From assembly GCA_003439945.1 (NCBI GenBank), contig QVRM01002200.1:186001-250000 (forward strand): DNA of 64,000 nt. Reading direction: 5' to 3'. The stretch is from Dermanyssus gallinae. Its lineage: Eukaryota; Arthropoda; Arachnida; Mesostigmata; Dermanyssidae. Shown piece after piece: positions 11,901 to 25,282 of the stretch. The position numbers and the translations under genes were made by a program. Numbering within the stretch: the first letter of the stretch is position 1; each line of letters starts with the position of its first letter. The notes beneath the pieces are model-generated. The model was given only the letters and a program-made list of their open reading frames with translations, made no database searches and had not been told where the DNA came from.

Positions 11901-14900
11901 TACAGTTCGTGCATAACGCCCCAAAATTTCCCGGCATTTTACATAACAGACCTGTGTAAACCAGAGTTGCGTTTGCCTCAGTCTGTACCTCTTCTTAACG
12001 ACGCCCGCCTTGACGGTAGCCTCCAAAGCGTGATTGCTCCGTTTAGCGTCAGAAGTTAATCTCAGCAGCCTTGATTCGCGTGTAAGTACGCTAAATCTGC
12101 ACATTTCAGATTCCGCTGATCTTGGTTAAATAGAATATGCTGTATATGAATTTTCGGAATATGTTTGTTGTCAAAAATCTCAGCGACCTAACGGCCAGAC
12201 AGCTGGCGCTGACCGAGATGTTCCATGCTAATATTTAGTGCAGACGAGACCGCAACATGTGCAGCAACACTTATTGGAAGGGTCATGAAACTTAGTGCGA
12301 CGGCAAAGTTTGTGGTAGAACCCATGAATGGAGTAGCGGGTGAGAAACGTGATGCTGCTCGAAGAGCTGCTCGACGCATGTAATGTCCAACATTTCCGAT
12401 TTTTTGTAGAACGTTTCTGGCACTTCTCTTATCTTCTGCTCAAAAAGCCTACAGAACTTTCGCAGTGACGCAGTAGTCGGAAGTTGAAAACGATTTGTCA
12501 GATCCTCGATGAACGGCATGCTCGACGACTATAAGTTAGTCTGTTCTGTGCGTTTCGAGGGAGGCCCAAAACTCTCCTAACCCTAATCGTCGCGGGAGAC
12601 TTCAAAGCTACATAGGAGAGATAAATTGCTTGATGGAAGGCGGTCTTCTGCGAGCGCACATCCCCATTGCGTTTAAAATCAATCTACCGGAAGACCTAAC
12701 ACGAGCCCCCAGAAAATTGCCACCGTTGTGAAAACGGATTATTTTGTTATGATGAATATTTCATGAGGTCCTCTCGATTTCTGAGGCCCTGGACGCAGAG
12801 CAGTATGCTGGCCTCTTTGTAGAGATTATCCAATCCTTGATTCAGCGCCCACCATAAGGAGCACAGTCCGTGGTTCAATCGCAACTCTGATACTGTCTGC
12901 GCGATCCAGAATGTCCTTCGTCTCTTGGCGGAACTGCATCCTGCGACCAGACCTATAGCTGCCGTATTCCGAACGGTCTGTCGGAAGACATTCACCCAGC
13001 AGAAGAAAAAGTACCTTGAGAAACAAGAGGCTGTAGTCCTTTCAGAGACAGAGCGAACGCCATACAGATGACCTCCTCGTGGCGGACATGCCGTATTGGC
13101 TTTATCGCACTCGTGGGGCACTTTAATAATATGTTCGCCTCAGGTGACACAATCCTACGCGCGGTTTCATTTTTTGCTGCTGTCTCGGACAAAGAGACTA
13201 CAAAGCAGCGTAACGAGATATTCAAGGATTTAACAATAAAAGAAGTCCTGCAAGCTCTGAAGGGGCTCTGCTCCAGTAATGCCTCTGGACCGGATGACAT
13301 TCGGAGTGAGCATTTCAAAGAATCGCTCCTGTTCGCGCCGTCTTGGAGAGCCTTATTCAACAAATGCCTTAACCTGGGGCTTCTCCCCCCCCTTAGTGGC
13401 GAAATGCTACGCTTCTAGTGATCCCGAAACGCAAAGGCGACCCAACTCACCCGTCGGCCTGGTGCGGCGTTGCTAAGAAAAGCGTATGCTACAAACTGTT
13501 GTCCTTCCGGATAACGAGAAGACTAACTGACTCCCTGGAGGCCACGAACGTCATCCCTGACGAAAAACAGGGATTTTGAAGGGATCGCTCGACGGCGACA
13601 GCATGCGGGATTCTGCTAGAAAATGTTAAGGAGACTCTCTCTAGACAAGTTGAATCCTTGTACGCGGTTTTCGTCGGCTCCAACGCTGCTTTTGACATCG
13701 TTCCCTGCTATCGCGTGCTCGATATGCTGGTAGAGGTTATTGTTATATTAATTGTTGTGGGGGCAATCTTACAGAAGAACCGTGTGACCATTGACGATAG
13801 TGTCTCCGAATGGCCAGCTTTTTCGCAAACAACCGGGCTCGCTCGGGGACAATCGGAGATTCTGCTTCTCTTCTCTGTACTCCTGAAATATTTTCCGAAA
13901 CAAATACGAGGATCAAGATATCTCGTCGTTTCCAAGTCGTTTTCAAGTTCACCAGGGATAGGAAACAGCTGGGCGGAGACTAGCATTGGGGATATCAAGG
14001 TTATGGACGGGGAGGACAGTAGGGAAACGCGGGGCGTCGACGGAAATAGGAAGAGGACGGCTGTTGAATTTCCGGGAAGGGGAGAAGCCGCCAAATGTGC
14101 CATAGATGGGGAGGCTGTAAGGAAAAAACAGCTCCAGGAGGCCCTCCAGGCGATGCGGCAGCAGATTGAGCAAACGCCTAATCTGTGCAAGGCTCAGAAC
14201 ACTAAGGTAGAGGAGGCCCTCGAGACGTTCTATGGAGCTGTTGGGCACTCAAGGAGCTGGCCCAACAGCTCCCTAGAACGTCTAGAGAGGGCCCTCGAAG
14301 ACAGAGCTAAAGCTTACCGAGAAGTTAGGTCAGCTGACGAAGGTGAGATCGAAACCTTACGAATAAACGAGGGTAGACTGAGGGAGGACCTCGAGAGGCT
14401 AAGAGGGGATAGACTACGGGAGGGTAGAGAAGATTTCGTTCAGGAAGAGACAACAACCGGGAGAAGGGACGAAACCTCCTAAGTGTACGCTATAACGGTG
14501 AGGTGAAACTGAAAAAGGCCAAGGAACGGGAAATGGACATAAAGGCTACGGAGATTGAATATATTATAGAAAGGGCAATCAACCCTGAAAAGATGGTGAG
14601 GTCCACCAATGAACACTGGCCGAAGAAAGTAATTAAACACCTGAAAGTTACCACTAACGCCCTCACCACTCAGAGGGAGATTAGGGTAGCAGTAATCACA
14701 AAAGGGTCAGACAAGGGTTTAATAGAAGGGCTGGCGGCTCAGTTTTCCACGCTCGCAGCGGTAGCTGATATGAGCGCAGGAACGGCCAATTTTTTTAAAA
14801 ACAGTGACGCTTTCGAGTTTATAGAAAGGTCAGGAAAACAAGCAGCCTCACAGCGGTACTTGGTAGTGAGGGTGGTAAATCCAGAAGGAGAATTAAGAAC

Positions 14901-17900
14901 CACTACTCTGGGGGTTCTCTAAGCTGTTGTGGGAAAAGTGCTGGGACTGGTTGGCGGGGAGATACCCCGTTTAGTGCACATCACAAAGGAGCGTCGCACA
15001 CAGGCGTCTCTACAGGTTGTGGAAATCTGCTGCTGTAAAGCCGGCGACAGTAGCGGCATTCTAGAGATTTGCTCGAGACAAGTAGGGAAGACCGCCGTTA
15101 AAGGGGGTAGTCAAAAGTAAAGAAAGTTACCTTATTTTTAGATTAAAAGAGAGTAAAAACGGAGCGGGAGTGAAAAATGGCGGTGGCCATTCGGGAATCC
15201 GCAAAGATGCAGGTCGACTGCCGCTGGGACAGACCGACTGCCGAAACCAGGGACAGACCATTGCCCTGTGGGAAATTAACCCACTCCTGGACGGGGAGCA
15301 GGTCGAGAGGAAACTGCAGAGGGCCTTGCGGCTCACGGCCGGCGTCAAGCTCATGGCGCTCGACCCAAGGCTCGGAAAGGCTGAGGTTTGGTACCGACTG
15401 GTTACGGCGTCCCCGGCGGTGGCAAGAGTCATTTGGTTTCATAAGTTAGGCTCAAGGCGGTGCAGACCTGAGGAGTAGGTCAGGCTCCCAAACTGCTACA
15501 GTTGCTATAGGCCGGTCCATAGGCTCAAGACTGCAAAGCAGAGACCCAAGGCCAACCGGTATGCCACAAATGTGGTGAGCCCGACCACTGGGTAGCCGAC
15601 TGCCGCGCTACGACACCAAAATCTCTAGTTTGCGGGGTAGAGGGGCAGACAGGATGTGTTGCCTGGCCTATAGAGGGCAAGTCGAGCAGCGGCGGGAGGC
15701 CCGAAGGGGCGCCACCAAGGGCCAGGAATGAATTAAAAAGCGACTTTCGTAGAAACTCAGCTAAAAGAAAAATAATAAAGGAGGAAATAAAGACAAAGGG
15801 GCTAAGAGAAGGAGGACCACTGTTATTCCGGCAGAGGATAAAAAGGGAGACTGGAATCTAGTAGGCAGGGGCCCTAATGTTAAAGATACTCCAGGTAAAC
15901 CTAAACCGCTGTAGGGGGGCGCATGACATACTTGCGGAGACAGTACGGAGAGAGACCATGGGTGTCTGCCTGCTGTCCGAGCCAAACATCGCGATCACCA
16001 AGCGGAAGGTAGATTGGATATCTGACGCAGAGGCGGATACAGCAATCTGGTGGACGGGTTCTGAACAAAACCTTGGGATTAGGGGGCAAGAAACCGAAAG
16101 GGGTCTCCTGGTTGGAGGTTAATGGAGTAACAGTATTTTATAGCTGCTACTTCTGTTCAAACAGGGAGGTGGGGAAATTTGAGGAATTTCTCGACAAACT
16201 TGCCCAGAGCGCGGGGGCACATGTAGGCAAGGGGGTAGTTATCACCGGGGACTTAAACGCGGCCAGCATAGCATAGGGTAGCCGGAACACAACTAAGCGG
16301 GCTCAAACTCTACAGGAGTGAATGGCTGAAATAAGTCAAATTATTCTCAATGATGGAAAAGTTCCCACCTTTTCCAGAGGATGGCAGACGGCCTTCATTG
16401 ACCTAACAATGGTCAACGAGGCGGCCTTTTCGCTGGTGGCAGAGTGGGGGGTGAGGGAGACGGAGGGACTATGAGTGACCACAGATATATCTGTTTTACT
16501 GTGTGTATCCCCAGGGGTCCCTCGTCCTGCCCCCTAGTACAAGGTGGCAATTGCGGAAACTCAATGTAAAGATCCTAGATGTTGAAATAGACGAGGGTTG
16601 TAGATGGCGGGGACACGGTGGCGGATGAATACCAAATCGTCGCCATACTCTCCTCAGCATGCGGGAAAGCTGCACCCTTACACCACCACGGGGGCCGCCA
16701 CGCTCCCAGCTACTGGTGGAACGAAGAGATAGCAGCCGTCTGTAAGACTTGCACAAGGCTCAACAGGATTTACACGAGAACACGCAGCTGGTTAGCACAA
16801 AGACACCGACGGGAGGGATCCTACGGAGAGGGAGGAGCCGCAAGAGCCGAATCCTGATTGTCGGAGAAGTCTGCTCGATCGAGACTCCGAGGACTCATCG
16901 CCAAAAGTAAATCCCGAGCGTGAACGGAGCTTATAGACGCGGTGGAGAGCGACCTATAGGGCCTGCTATACCGAGTGGTTATGGCCAGACTTCGGAGGCC
17001 TCCCCGAAATTCCTCCGGACGTGCTGAGAGAGACTGTAACCGGTCTTTTCCCGACACAGCACAGCCGCAGAGAGGGAATGAGAAGCTCTCGGTTGCCTTA
17101 AAGAGATTCCCGAGGTAACGCTGGAAGAGATTAAACAAGCCCGGGAACGGCTGGCAACCGGCAAAGCACCCGACCTATGATTGATTTGATTGATTTGTTG
17201 TTCGCTTGGCATGTATACCTAAGTACACATGTCACCCTTTTATATCAGGGGCGCTTAGAGCGGCAGCATATACAGGGTGTTCCTATTTGTGTGTCCAAAA
17301 CACTAGGGTATGGTCAAACTCGGTGAGAAAATTATTTTTGCCAATGGGTGGAAGCCGGGAAAACGTTTTTTTTAGGAGTGAGGATGAAATTTATAAAAGC
17401 AGTTATTCTGTCTTGTTTCTCCTACATAGTTGTGCAAAATCTACGTTTGCGGGAGAACCAGTCAACGCACAAAGGAGCTGATCATACCGGCGTGTTTGGC
17501 GGAATATTCTGCACAATAAAGTATACATTACTAGCTTGCGTAGCAAGAAGCGAATTGCCAGATTAAGGAAAGTCATAAAAAGTCATAATGTTACGTTAAC
17601 GCTTTTTTGTGCAACATCGTAATTTTTCCATTACGACCAAAAATGCACGTCCAAAAGACTACTCTCAGACAATAGCAGATTTAATGCCCACTACATTCGT
17701 ACCAAAGTGATGGTGCTGCGTTACGTAGTTGCCAAGTGACTTGGCTTTTTCGACAGTCATAGTTGTTATGTTTTACGTTGAAGTTTTCACGTCCAGAACC
17801 GTAGCATTTTGCCAAGACGTTTCCGCCCCCTCTTTCCATTAGAAAAAATTATTCTCTTGCTGAGTTCTACCAAACCTCAAAATATGTACCTAACTTTCTC

Positions 17901-20900
17901 ATACACCCTATGCAAGTATGCATGCCTTCGCTTTCGATATGACTGTCGAAAAAGCTTAGTTACTTGGCAACTACGTAACGCAGCACCATCACTTTGGTAC
18001 GAATGTAGTGGGCATTAAATCTGCTATTGCCTGAGAGTAGTCTTTCGGACGTGCATTTTTGGTCGTAATGGAAAAAATGACGATGCAAGCTAGTAATGTA
18101 TACTTTATTGTGCAGAATTTTCCGCCAAACACGCCGGTATGATCGGTTCCCTTGTGCGCTGACTGGTTCTCCCGCAAACGTAGATTTGCACAACTGTGTA
18201 GGAGAAAAAAGACAGAATAACTGCTTTTATAAATTTCATCTTCACTCCTAAACAAAACGTTTTCCCGGCTTCCACCCATTGGCAAAAATGATTTTCTCAC
18301 CGAGTTTGACCATACCCTAGCGTTTTGGACACACAAATAGGAACACCCTGTATATTACCTACGCATCCATATAATCCATGTCTACTTCAATACCTACTGA
18401 GTATTTGCTTTCCATTGTGACAACCTCTTCTTTGTAATATCGACCAGGTCATTTCTAACATTTGGTCCTAGAGCTAGGGCCTCCGCCAGCTATCTATCTC
18501 TGCTCCCCCCTAATGCTATACATTTTTTAATAATATGTTTGATTGACTCATTTTCTAGCCCACATGCTCGACATTCTGTACTTTGCCCCTCCTTATATTT
18601 AGCTCTTTGTATCCTTGTAGAGTTCCCCTGTAGGTAGCGAGGCTAATGGTCAAAAGATGGTCTAAGGTCTTCCAAGACCTCGCCAACAAGCTCCTGAGAG
18701 AGGGCAGATTCTCAAAGCTGTGAACAAGAGCTAGCTTTGTCTTGATCCCCAAACCCGGGGGTGAGACGGGACCGTCAGCTTACCGGTCCATATACCTCAT
18801 TGACGCCATGGAAAGGATCTCATAAAAATATATTGTCAATAGACTTAATGAAGAGATCCATGGAAAGAAGGCTCAGTATGCTTTCCGGATAGGCAGGTCC
18901 ACACTTAGGGCACTAAAGAAAGTTAGTGAGAGTTAGGGGGGTTAGTTCTCACCCGACCATGAGGATCCTCGTTTTGAGGGTCCTCATGGTCGGGTAAGAA
19001 GACCATGAGGATCCCCAAAACGAGGCGATTTGTGCTCTTGATCCTCCAAGATGTCGAAAATGCCTTCAACTCGATGAATTGGAAAGTAATTGTAGAGACG
19101 ATGGAGAGGAAGGAATTTTCTCCCTACCTCCGTCGAATGATTTCATCCTACCTGGATGACAGAGGTCTGGTTGCAGGGGGGCAGGCAAACGAGGTTACCG
19201 CCAAAGGCCCTCAGGGCTCGATTCTAGGATTCGTGCTCTAAAACATGGCTTATGACGGGGTGCTCGAGATCCCAGGTCTCCCGTATAGGGTCGGGACGTT
19301 GGCGTATGCCGACGATCTTGCACTCATGGTCACGGAAGCGAAAGAGCCCTGGAAGGCGCCACCAATGAGGCCCTGTCAGCGGTGTCCTAGTGGATGGGAT
19401 TCCATCACTTGAAACTGGCGCCTGACAAGACGGAGGCGATGTACCTAACAGGCAGAAAGAGGAAGACCGGCTAGATGAAGATCTAGATTCCACGAGGGCC
19501 AGAAGTGCCACATTGTCGGCCTGGCAAGATGAATGGGCGCAGGTAAGACCCGGTGTGACCACAGGGAGCTAGACCAAGAGTCTGATACCGGGCCTCAGGT
19601 TGTAGTACGACTGCCGACACAGGGAACTTTTCTACTGGACAACTTAGGCACTGATGGGACACGGCCAGTTCTAGAATTACGTGTCAAGGATTAAGAAAGC
19701 CATTAGCGATACCTGCGTGTTGTGTAACTCTGGGAAAGCAGACACCGTGGAGCTTACTGGCCTGCGGTGTGATGCACTCAGGGAAGCGCGGCACGCAAGT
19801 CCAACCTCTATAAGAGGCCGGCCCATCAGGCAGGTGGTCGCCCACATGATGATTTCGGCGGAGGCATGGAGAGAGGCAACGAATTTGTTCTAGGCCGTTT
19901 TGACACTCAAGACAGCCAAGGAAACGGCCAGAAGGGAAAGGCTTGAACGGGTCTCTTGGGGAAGTAGTCGAGATGAGAAGCCAAGGGAGGGGGAGCAGCC
20001 GGGCCTCACGTTCTCGACGCACCCTCACAGCACGGTTTACAAAATGGCAATAACCCCTTACCCAATCGCATGTAGACATGCGGGATGATAGAGAGGGATA
20101 GCGCTGACTAGAGGAGAACGGCAGAGACGCCTCCCCCACGGCTTCAAAAAAATGCCAAAGTAGTACCGAGTATGAGGGGTGAGAGGAATCCGGGTTTAGT
20201 GTGAGTTCTACACTAGTCACACAGGCTACTAGTGGCGCATGTGCATCATGCATTCCCGAAACCTCCCAGATAAAAAAAAACGGGGGAGGGTTTTCATGAC
20301 ACGTGATAACACGATACGCAACGCATCGTTTTCACCTCACACGGTCTGAGTATCATGATAAAAATTATAACTGTGGGTGTAACCGCTGCGGGGAAGTCTA
20401 GATATCATGCTGCAGAATGTTCCATTGTGCAATCATTGAATGCATTAGCGATTATGGGGACTCTCCTAAGAAACGTTGCTTTCACTGTGTCGAGAGCGTT
20501 GAACAATATTAAAGCTGTCTTAACTGAAAGCTTCTGAATAGCCGGGACTGAGGTCATGGCTACGATGCTGCTATTAATTCGCTGAGATATATTGGCCGAG
20601 AAAGCTGTGCCGCTTGGCGTTAGCTTAACACTCAGATAAGTCAACTCTGAGACAAATTCTACAAAAACACCATCCAAGCAAAGGTTATCCCTTCTTTTCT
20701 GGGTCCCCCGTATCTGAACTTCATAGCCTTTGTCTTTGATTCGTTAATCATTAAGCCATGCTGTGCATGCTGTATGTCTCCAGCAGCCTCAGAGAGCATT
20801 TTAGATTCATTAACACTCTACTATATACCACAAGGTTTTCGGCATAGAGATTTATGCGAACACAGTGGTAGTGGTCATTGATAAGGGCAGGTAGATCACT

Positions 20901-23900
20901 GAGTAAGTATCGTGAACTAGAGCAAAACTTCATCGTTCAACCAATCGCCTTCGAGACATTAGGCTCAGTGAGGAGTTTCCTGACAGAGCTGGGATCCAGA
21001 GTTGCTGCGCCAACCGGCGATAGAGAAGTATGTCAGTTCTTGCTACAAAGAATATCGGTTGAAATTTAACGCAAAAGCGCTGCGTCGATAATTGGTTCAT
21101 TGTCCACGGGCACGAGACTCCCCTCTTTGCCGTAGCCGAATCGAGCCGGCGAATAATCTATGTCCAACTAATGAACCTAAATAAATAAATTCCGTAAAAG
21201 AACCGTGAAAAAATAATATTGCTTAAACCTTCATACCTCACAATTGTAATAACTGAACCTTATAATGAGTATATATTAATGGTAATCATTTATGGAACCG
21301 ACTGGCTAACCCAATACGCCTTCTTCCCTTCATACTTCTCCTAGCGATTGGACATCAGCCAACCCAGAGACACTGGCCCAAACTTCAGCGCAGGCACATC
21401 GAGATCTTAGAAGTTCAAAGGTCCCAGGAAACAAGAGAAGCGTGTGCCGCAGCTTGCGCAAAGACGCTGATTAATTTCAAATCAAAGCTGAATTTTGCAA
21501 GCTGGAATAGCCTAATGCCTGCCCCATATTTGACGCTGGCCTTACCGCATATAAAAGATCATGAAGCCACACTAACCAGGATGATTAAAGATTATGTGTC
21601 CATGCTCGAACAAAAAGCTCTGGAAAGTTTCCTACAGACAGTTACGAAGACTCCAATTAATAGACTAGACGACTCAGCTGAAGACCGAAGAGCCCTGCTG
21701 TCATCAGACACATTTGCACCATGTAACTTCCGCACAGAGCGTGAATCAAAATAAACACCCGCCACCACCGGCTGTCCGTCAGAATCGCTTAGAACTTCGA
21801 ATAACCCACAGCTGGATCCTGTAAGACTCGCCGCAAATTTGGCGATCTTAGAGAAAATTCGGTCATTCCCTGTTGCGAGCTGAGCCTTATTGGATAGCTG
21901 CAACCACCTCTTCTGCGTAATATGTTGGATCAAACTGTTTCTTTGTCAGAATGCCTGCTTAACGATCTGAGCATATTCCTTGGCAGTGTGTTAAACGGCA
22001 CTTTACTTACGTTTTGTCCACCAGTATTCTACGGTGCAAGTTATAGCTTTTAAGAAAAAGGACAATTCTATAAGGCCCATAGCTTGGGGATTGACTTTGT
22101 GTAGGACTGCTGCAAAGAATTCAGTGGCGACAAATAAGAAGGCAATTTTGACAGCAATCTGCCTGCACATCAGGTTGGAGTGGCTGTAAAAGGCGGCGCA
22201 GAAGCACAAGTACATGCTACACGCGCCCTCTTGGACACTGAGGGTTATAAATAAACGTGATATCTACAATGCATTTAATACGTTACAAATAGAGGGTATA
22301 TTAGATGCAGTGATGAAGAAAAGGCCTAAAGCTAAAAATCTTAGAAGTTTGGGGGCTCCAGTGAAGCAAGACCGAATTTCATAGCCAAGCTCTATGAAGA
22401 AAGAGGCCCTAACCAAAATTCCTCCACGACTGACAAGCACGCATTTTCAGGCTGCGCTGTGCTTCTGGAGATATAGCCTGGATCAATCAAACTAAACTTT
22501 TCAATCAAACTTAAAAATAAAAAAATTTAACTACACTCGCTGCGTACATGTCCTGCCTTGATTTGACCTGAAAAATGGATCGCTTCTGATGACGTCTGCA
22601 GAAACATCTTTAGCAAAGCCCTTAACGTCAATCTAGAAGAGAACATCTGGCAGACGGCATGCCTTTCGATACGTAAAGGTGAACTTGGAATAAGAGGTGT
22701 TATTGACCTGGCCCTGTCGGCAGCGCTGTTTCACTTTTCTGATTTGGCTCGGTGGCAGCTTCGTCAATGGAGGAGGCAGTTTGACCACAAATGAGACGTG
22801 AAACCAGAAGCTCGAGACACTATCAGAACCATGCCATATCCGGGCCCTTTTGAAGAACACCCCAGCTAAATAACCTAGGTGAGCTCAAAGGCAAAAAAGG
22901 AGCAGAAAGATCTTAAAGGGGCTTGTTTCCCGGAGAGACCGCGTTGTGTTCTTAGCGGGACAAGATACATTCAGTAGAGGTTGGCTTAAAGCCTAATCCT
23001 CACCTCAACTCGGCACTGTGGTGGATCCCAACTTTTTCCTAATGATGTCAGTACGTGAAATCGTTGCTCCGGTCTGCGAGCCGTTTTTGCGTGTATTGAC
23101 GCGCGAGTTAGAGCTCCTGAGAACTTCTGACATTGAACAAAGCAACCACGCTTTGGAGGCCACTGCCAAGGCGGCTGTAGTCAAAAAGAGATACAGACAA
23201 AGATTGGCGCGGCCCTGGTTTACACAGGCCTGCTACTTAAAACGTCGAGAAGTCTTGGGGCTCCTGCGCCGAGCACAGGCTCTACATCCCGACCAGATAG
23301 TTACTGATTGTAGGACGCTCTGTGGCCAACATAGAGCAACCTACAAGAAACAGCTTTTGGAGAATATGCGCCGGTATGATGACCCCCGCGCCTAACCCAG
23401 TTATTGAGCAACCGTTCACTCTGGAGCCGCACCACATGAATTCGTGTCGTTTACGGTGGAAGAAGTTCTGCAGATCTTGCGCGGTTTACCCAAGAAGAAG
23501 AGTAGTGGTCCTGATGGGATCTTTTACGAACACTGGGCTGAGTCATCTGATGTTTTAGCAGGGGAACTATGTAAGCTGTTTACTCAGCGGGGGACACATA
23601 CCCTAGGTTTGGCACTAGGTCAGGCTTACTCTACTATTCAAGGGCAAAAACGGTGGCAATGTAGACGATCCAAATCTCTACTGGGGTATCGCGTCGGAAC
23701 GCACCCTCAAAAAAATCTTTGCTAAATTAATTATCTCGAGGGTGCTTCTAACTGTGGAAAAGGCCCTACCACCGGAGCAATTCGGATTCAGGAAGGGTCG
23801 AGGTACATAGGACGCGATTCACGTACTCCAGTCCAAATTTGAACGGGTGTCGGCTATGCCTGGGGGTTACTTGTTTGCCGTCTTTATTGATTGTGTTAAG

Positions 23901-24950
23901 GCTTTCGACAGAGCCCCCGTCACCTACTAGTCGGTTTATTTCGACACGCTGGGGTGGGTGGTTTTTTTTACGAGTGCTCTCTAGCTTCTTTACTGTAGAC
24001 CGCCTTGAAATAAACGTAAGGCGCGAGGACACCTTGCAACTAAGTCAAAACGTAGGGAACCTTCTCAGTTGCCTGGCATTCTCCTTGCTCATCGCAGACC
24101 TAGCCCGTCATGTGCGGGAGAAGTTTAGAAACGCCGTCGTCGTCATGTATGCGGATGACATCGTAGTGGCTCACCGGCCGTTTGTCGAATTGTCGGCGAC
24201 GTAAAAGCTGCCTTTACTGTAGAGGGCTTCAAATAAATTCGCGGAAGACGAAAGCAATGAAGTTTCGCCGTGGGGGTCGACTGGCTGCCGCAAAAGTAAT
24301 ACCCTGTTGCGCCCGTGCGTCTTTTTAAGCTTAAGATTGTGCCAATGTTCACCTACAGTCTTGGCAGGGTGTAGGGCCATTTTTCAACGGCAAATTTTGC
24401 GCAGCTAGAGAGATGTTTCACAATATATATGAAGCAGAATCTTTGCTTACCGCGACGGCAAGAAGCCGCTTCGTGTACCTACTAGCGTGTTGCGGGCCGG
24501 CAGTGGAAGCAATCAGAGTCAAGCTTAGGTCACCTATTACAGGACTGTTTCAGCACTTTTGTTAGAGTTACAGGATATAGTGACTGAGGCCTCGACAGAG
24601 GTCGTGCAGTTGATTGTGTACCTCGCCAGGGAGCTTAGGAATGGAATGGCATGCACTAGCCGGTACGTATATACAAGTTATATTGTGCATGGTATGTTCG
24701 ACCCAAGGATTTCACAAGTTAGCGATCACTGTCGCTGCCGGGTCTGCTCGCAGATATGCACTTAATACCACGGAGCGATCTGCCGGATGCATTGGCGGTA
24801 TTTGCACTTTTTCGTTCATTGGGACGGTCGCCGAAGTGTTCAAATTGTATATAATGAACTGTATTGTGATTATGTAACATCTTAAAATGAAATGTTTTTT
24901 TTTTTTAATGTAAGGTTAGTGTACATGTAACGAGCCTTTTTAACAGTTTC

Positions 24951-25017
<67 letters not shown>

Positions 25018-25248
25018 AAAGAAATAAAATAAACGCAAATAATACTTACAACACCAAGATTTGGGCCATATTGCTCTTCAGTGGCAAGACCGTGCTCAAT
25101 GACATATTCAAAAGATCCCGCGTCCGTTCCACCGGAGCAGCCCCAGTTGCCATAATTCCATGCACAGTCCACCAGCTGCTGTTCCGAGAAATGCAGTAAC
25201 CTGCCATACTATCGATCGAAATTGAAGAAAGACAAGGGGAGACAATAC

Positions 25249-25282
<34 letters not shown>

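Larger units (their letters stand above)
15877..20020 (+). pseudogene. R1 copy A ORF2 (endonuclease and RT), broken
   Basis: Begins [19 protein letters not shown], the typical R1 endonuclease start. GDLNAAS lies near 16250 and [12 protein letters not shown] near 16705. The linker [11 protein letters not shown] near 17150 is cut by the insertion and resumes as [20 protein letters not shown] from 18633. The RT shows [13 protein letters not shown] near 19050 and YADDLALM at 19302-19328. The thumb is largely deleted near 19540. The C-terminal C-x2-C zinc pattern (CVLCNSG) is near 19715. Multiple stops make this inactive. Confidence 0.75.
13952..20280 (+). mobile_element. R1-like non-LTR retrotransposon copy A, long but degenerate
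   Basis: Starts where F2 homology stops and ends in a short poly(A) at 20272-20280. Its 3' terminus GGCGCATGTGCATCATGCAT plus a CCCGAAACCTCCCAGA end recurs at 29060-29098, 49281-49320 (minus) and 53850-53896. Contains ORF1 with coiled coil and CCHC, and ORF2 with APE endonuclease and RT. It is itself interrupted at 17176-18632 by a minus-strand LINE tail. No clear target-site duplication was found. Confidence 0.8.

Noticed and set aside
13952..20280. Target-site duplication for R1 copy A
   Set aside because: Only a six-base TTTTCA match exists between flanks, too short to claim.
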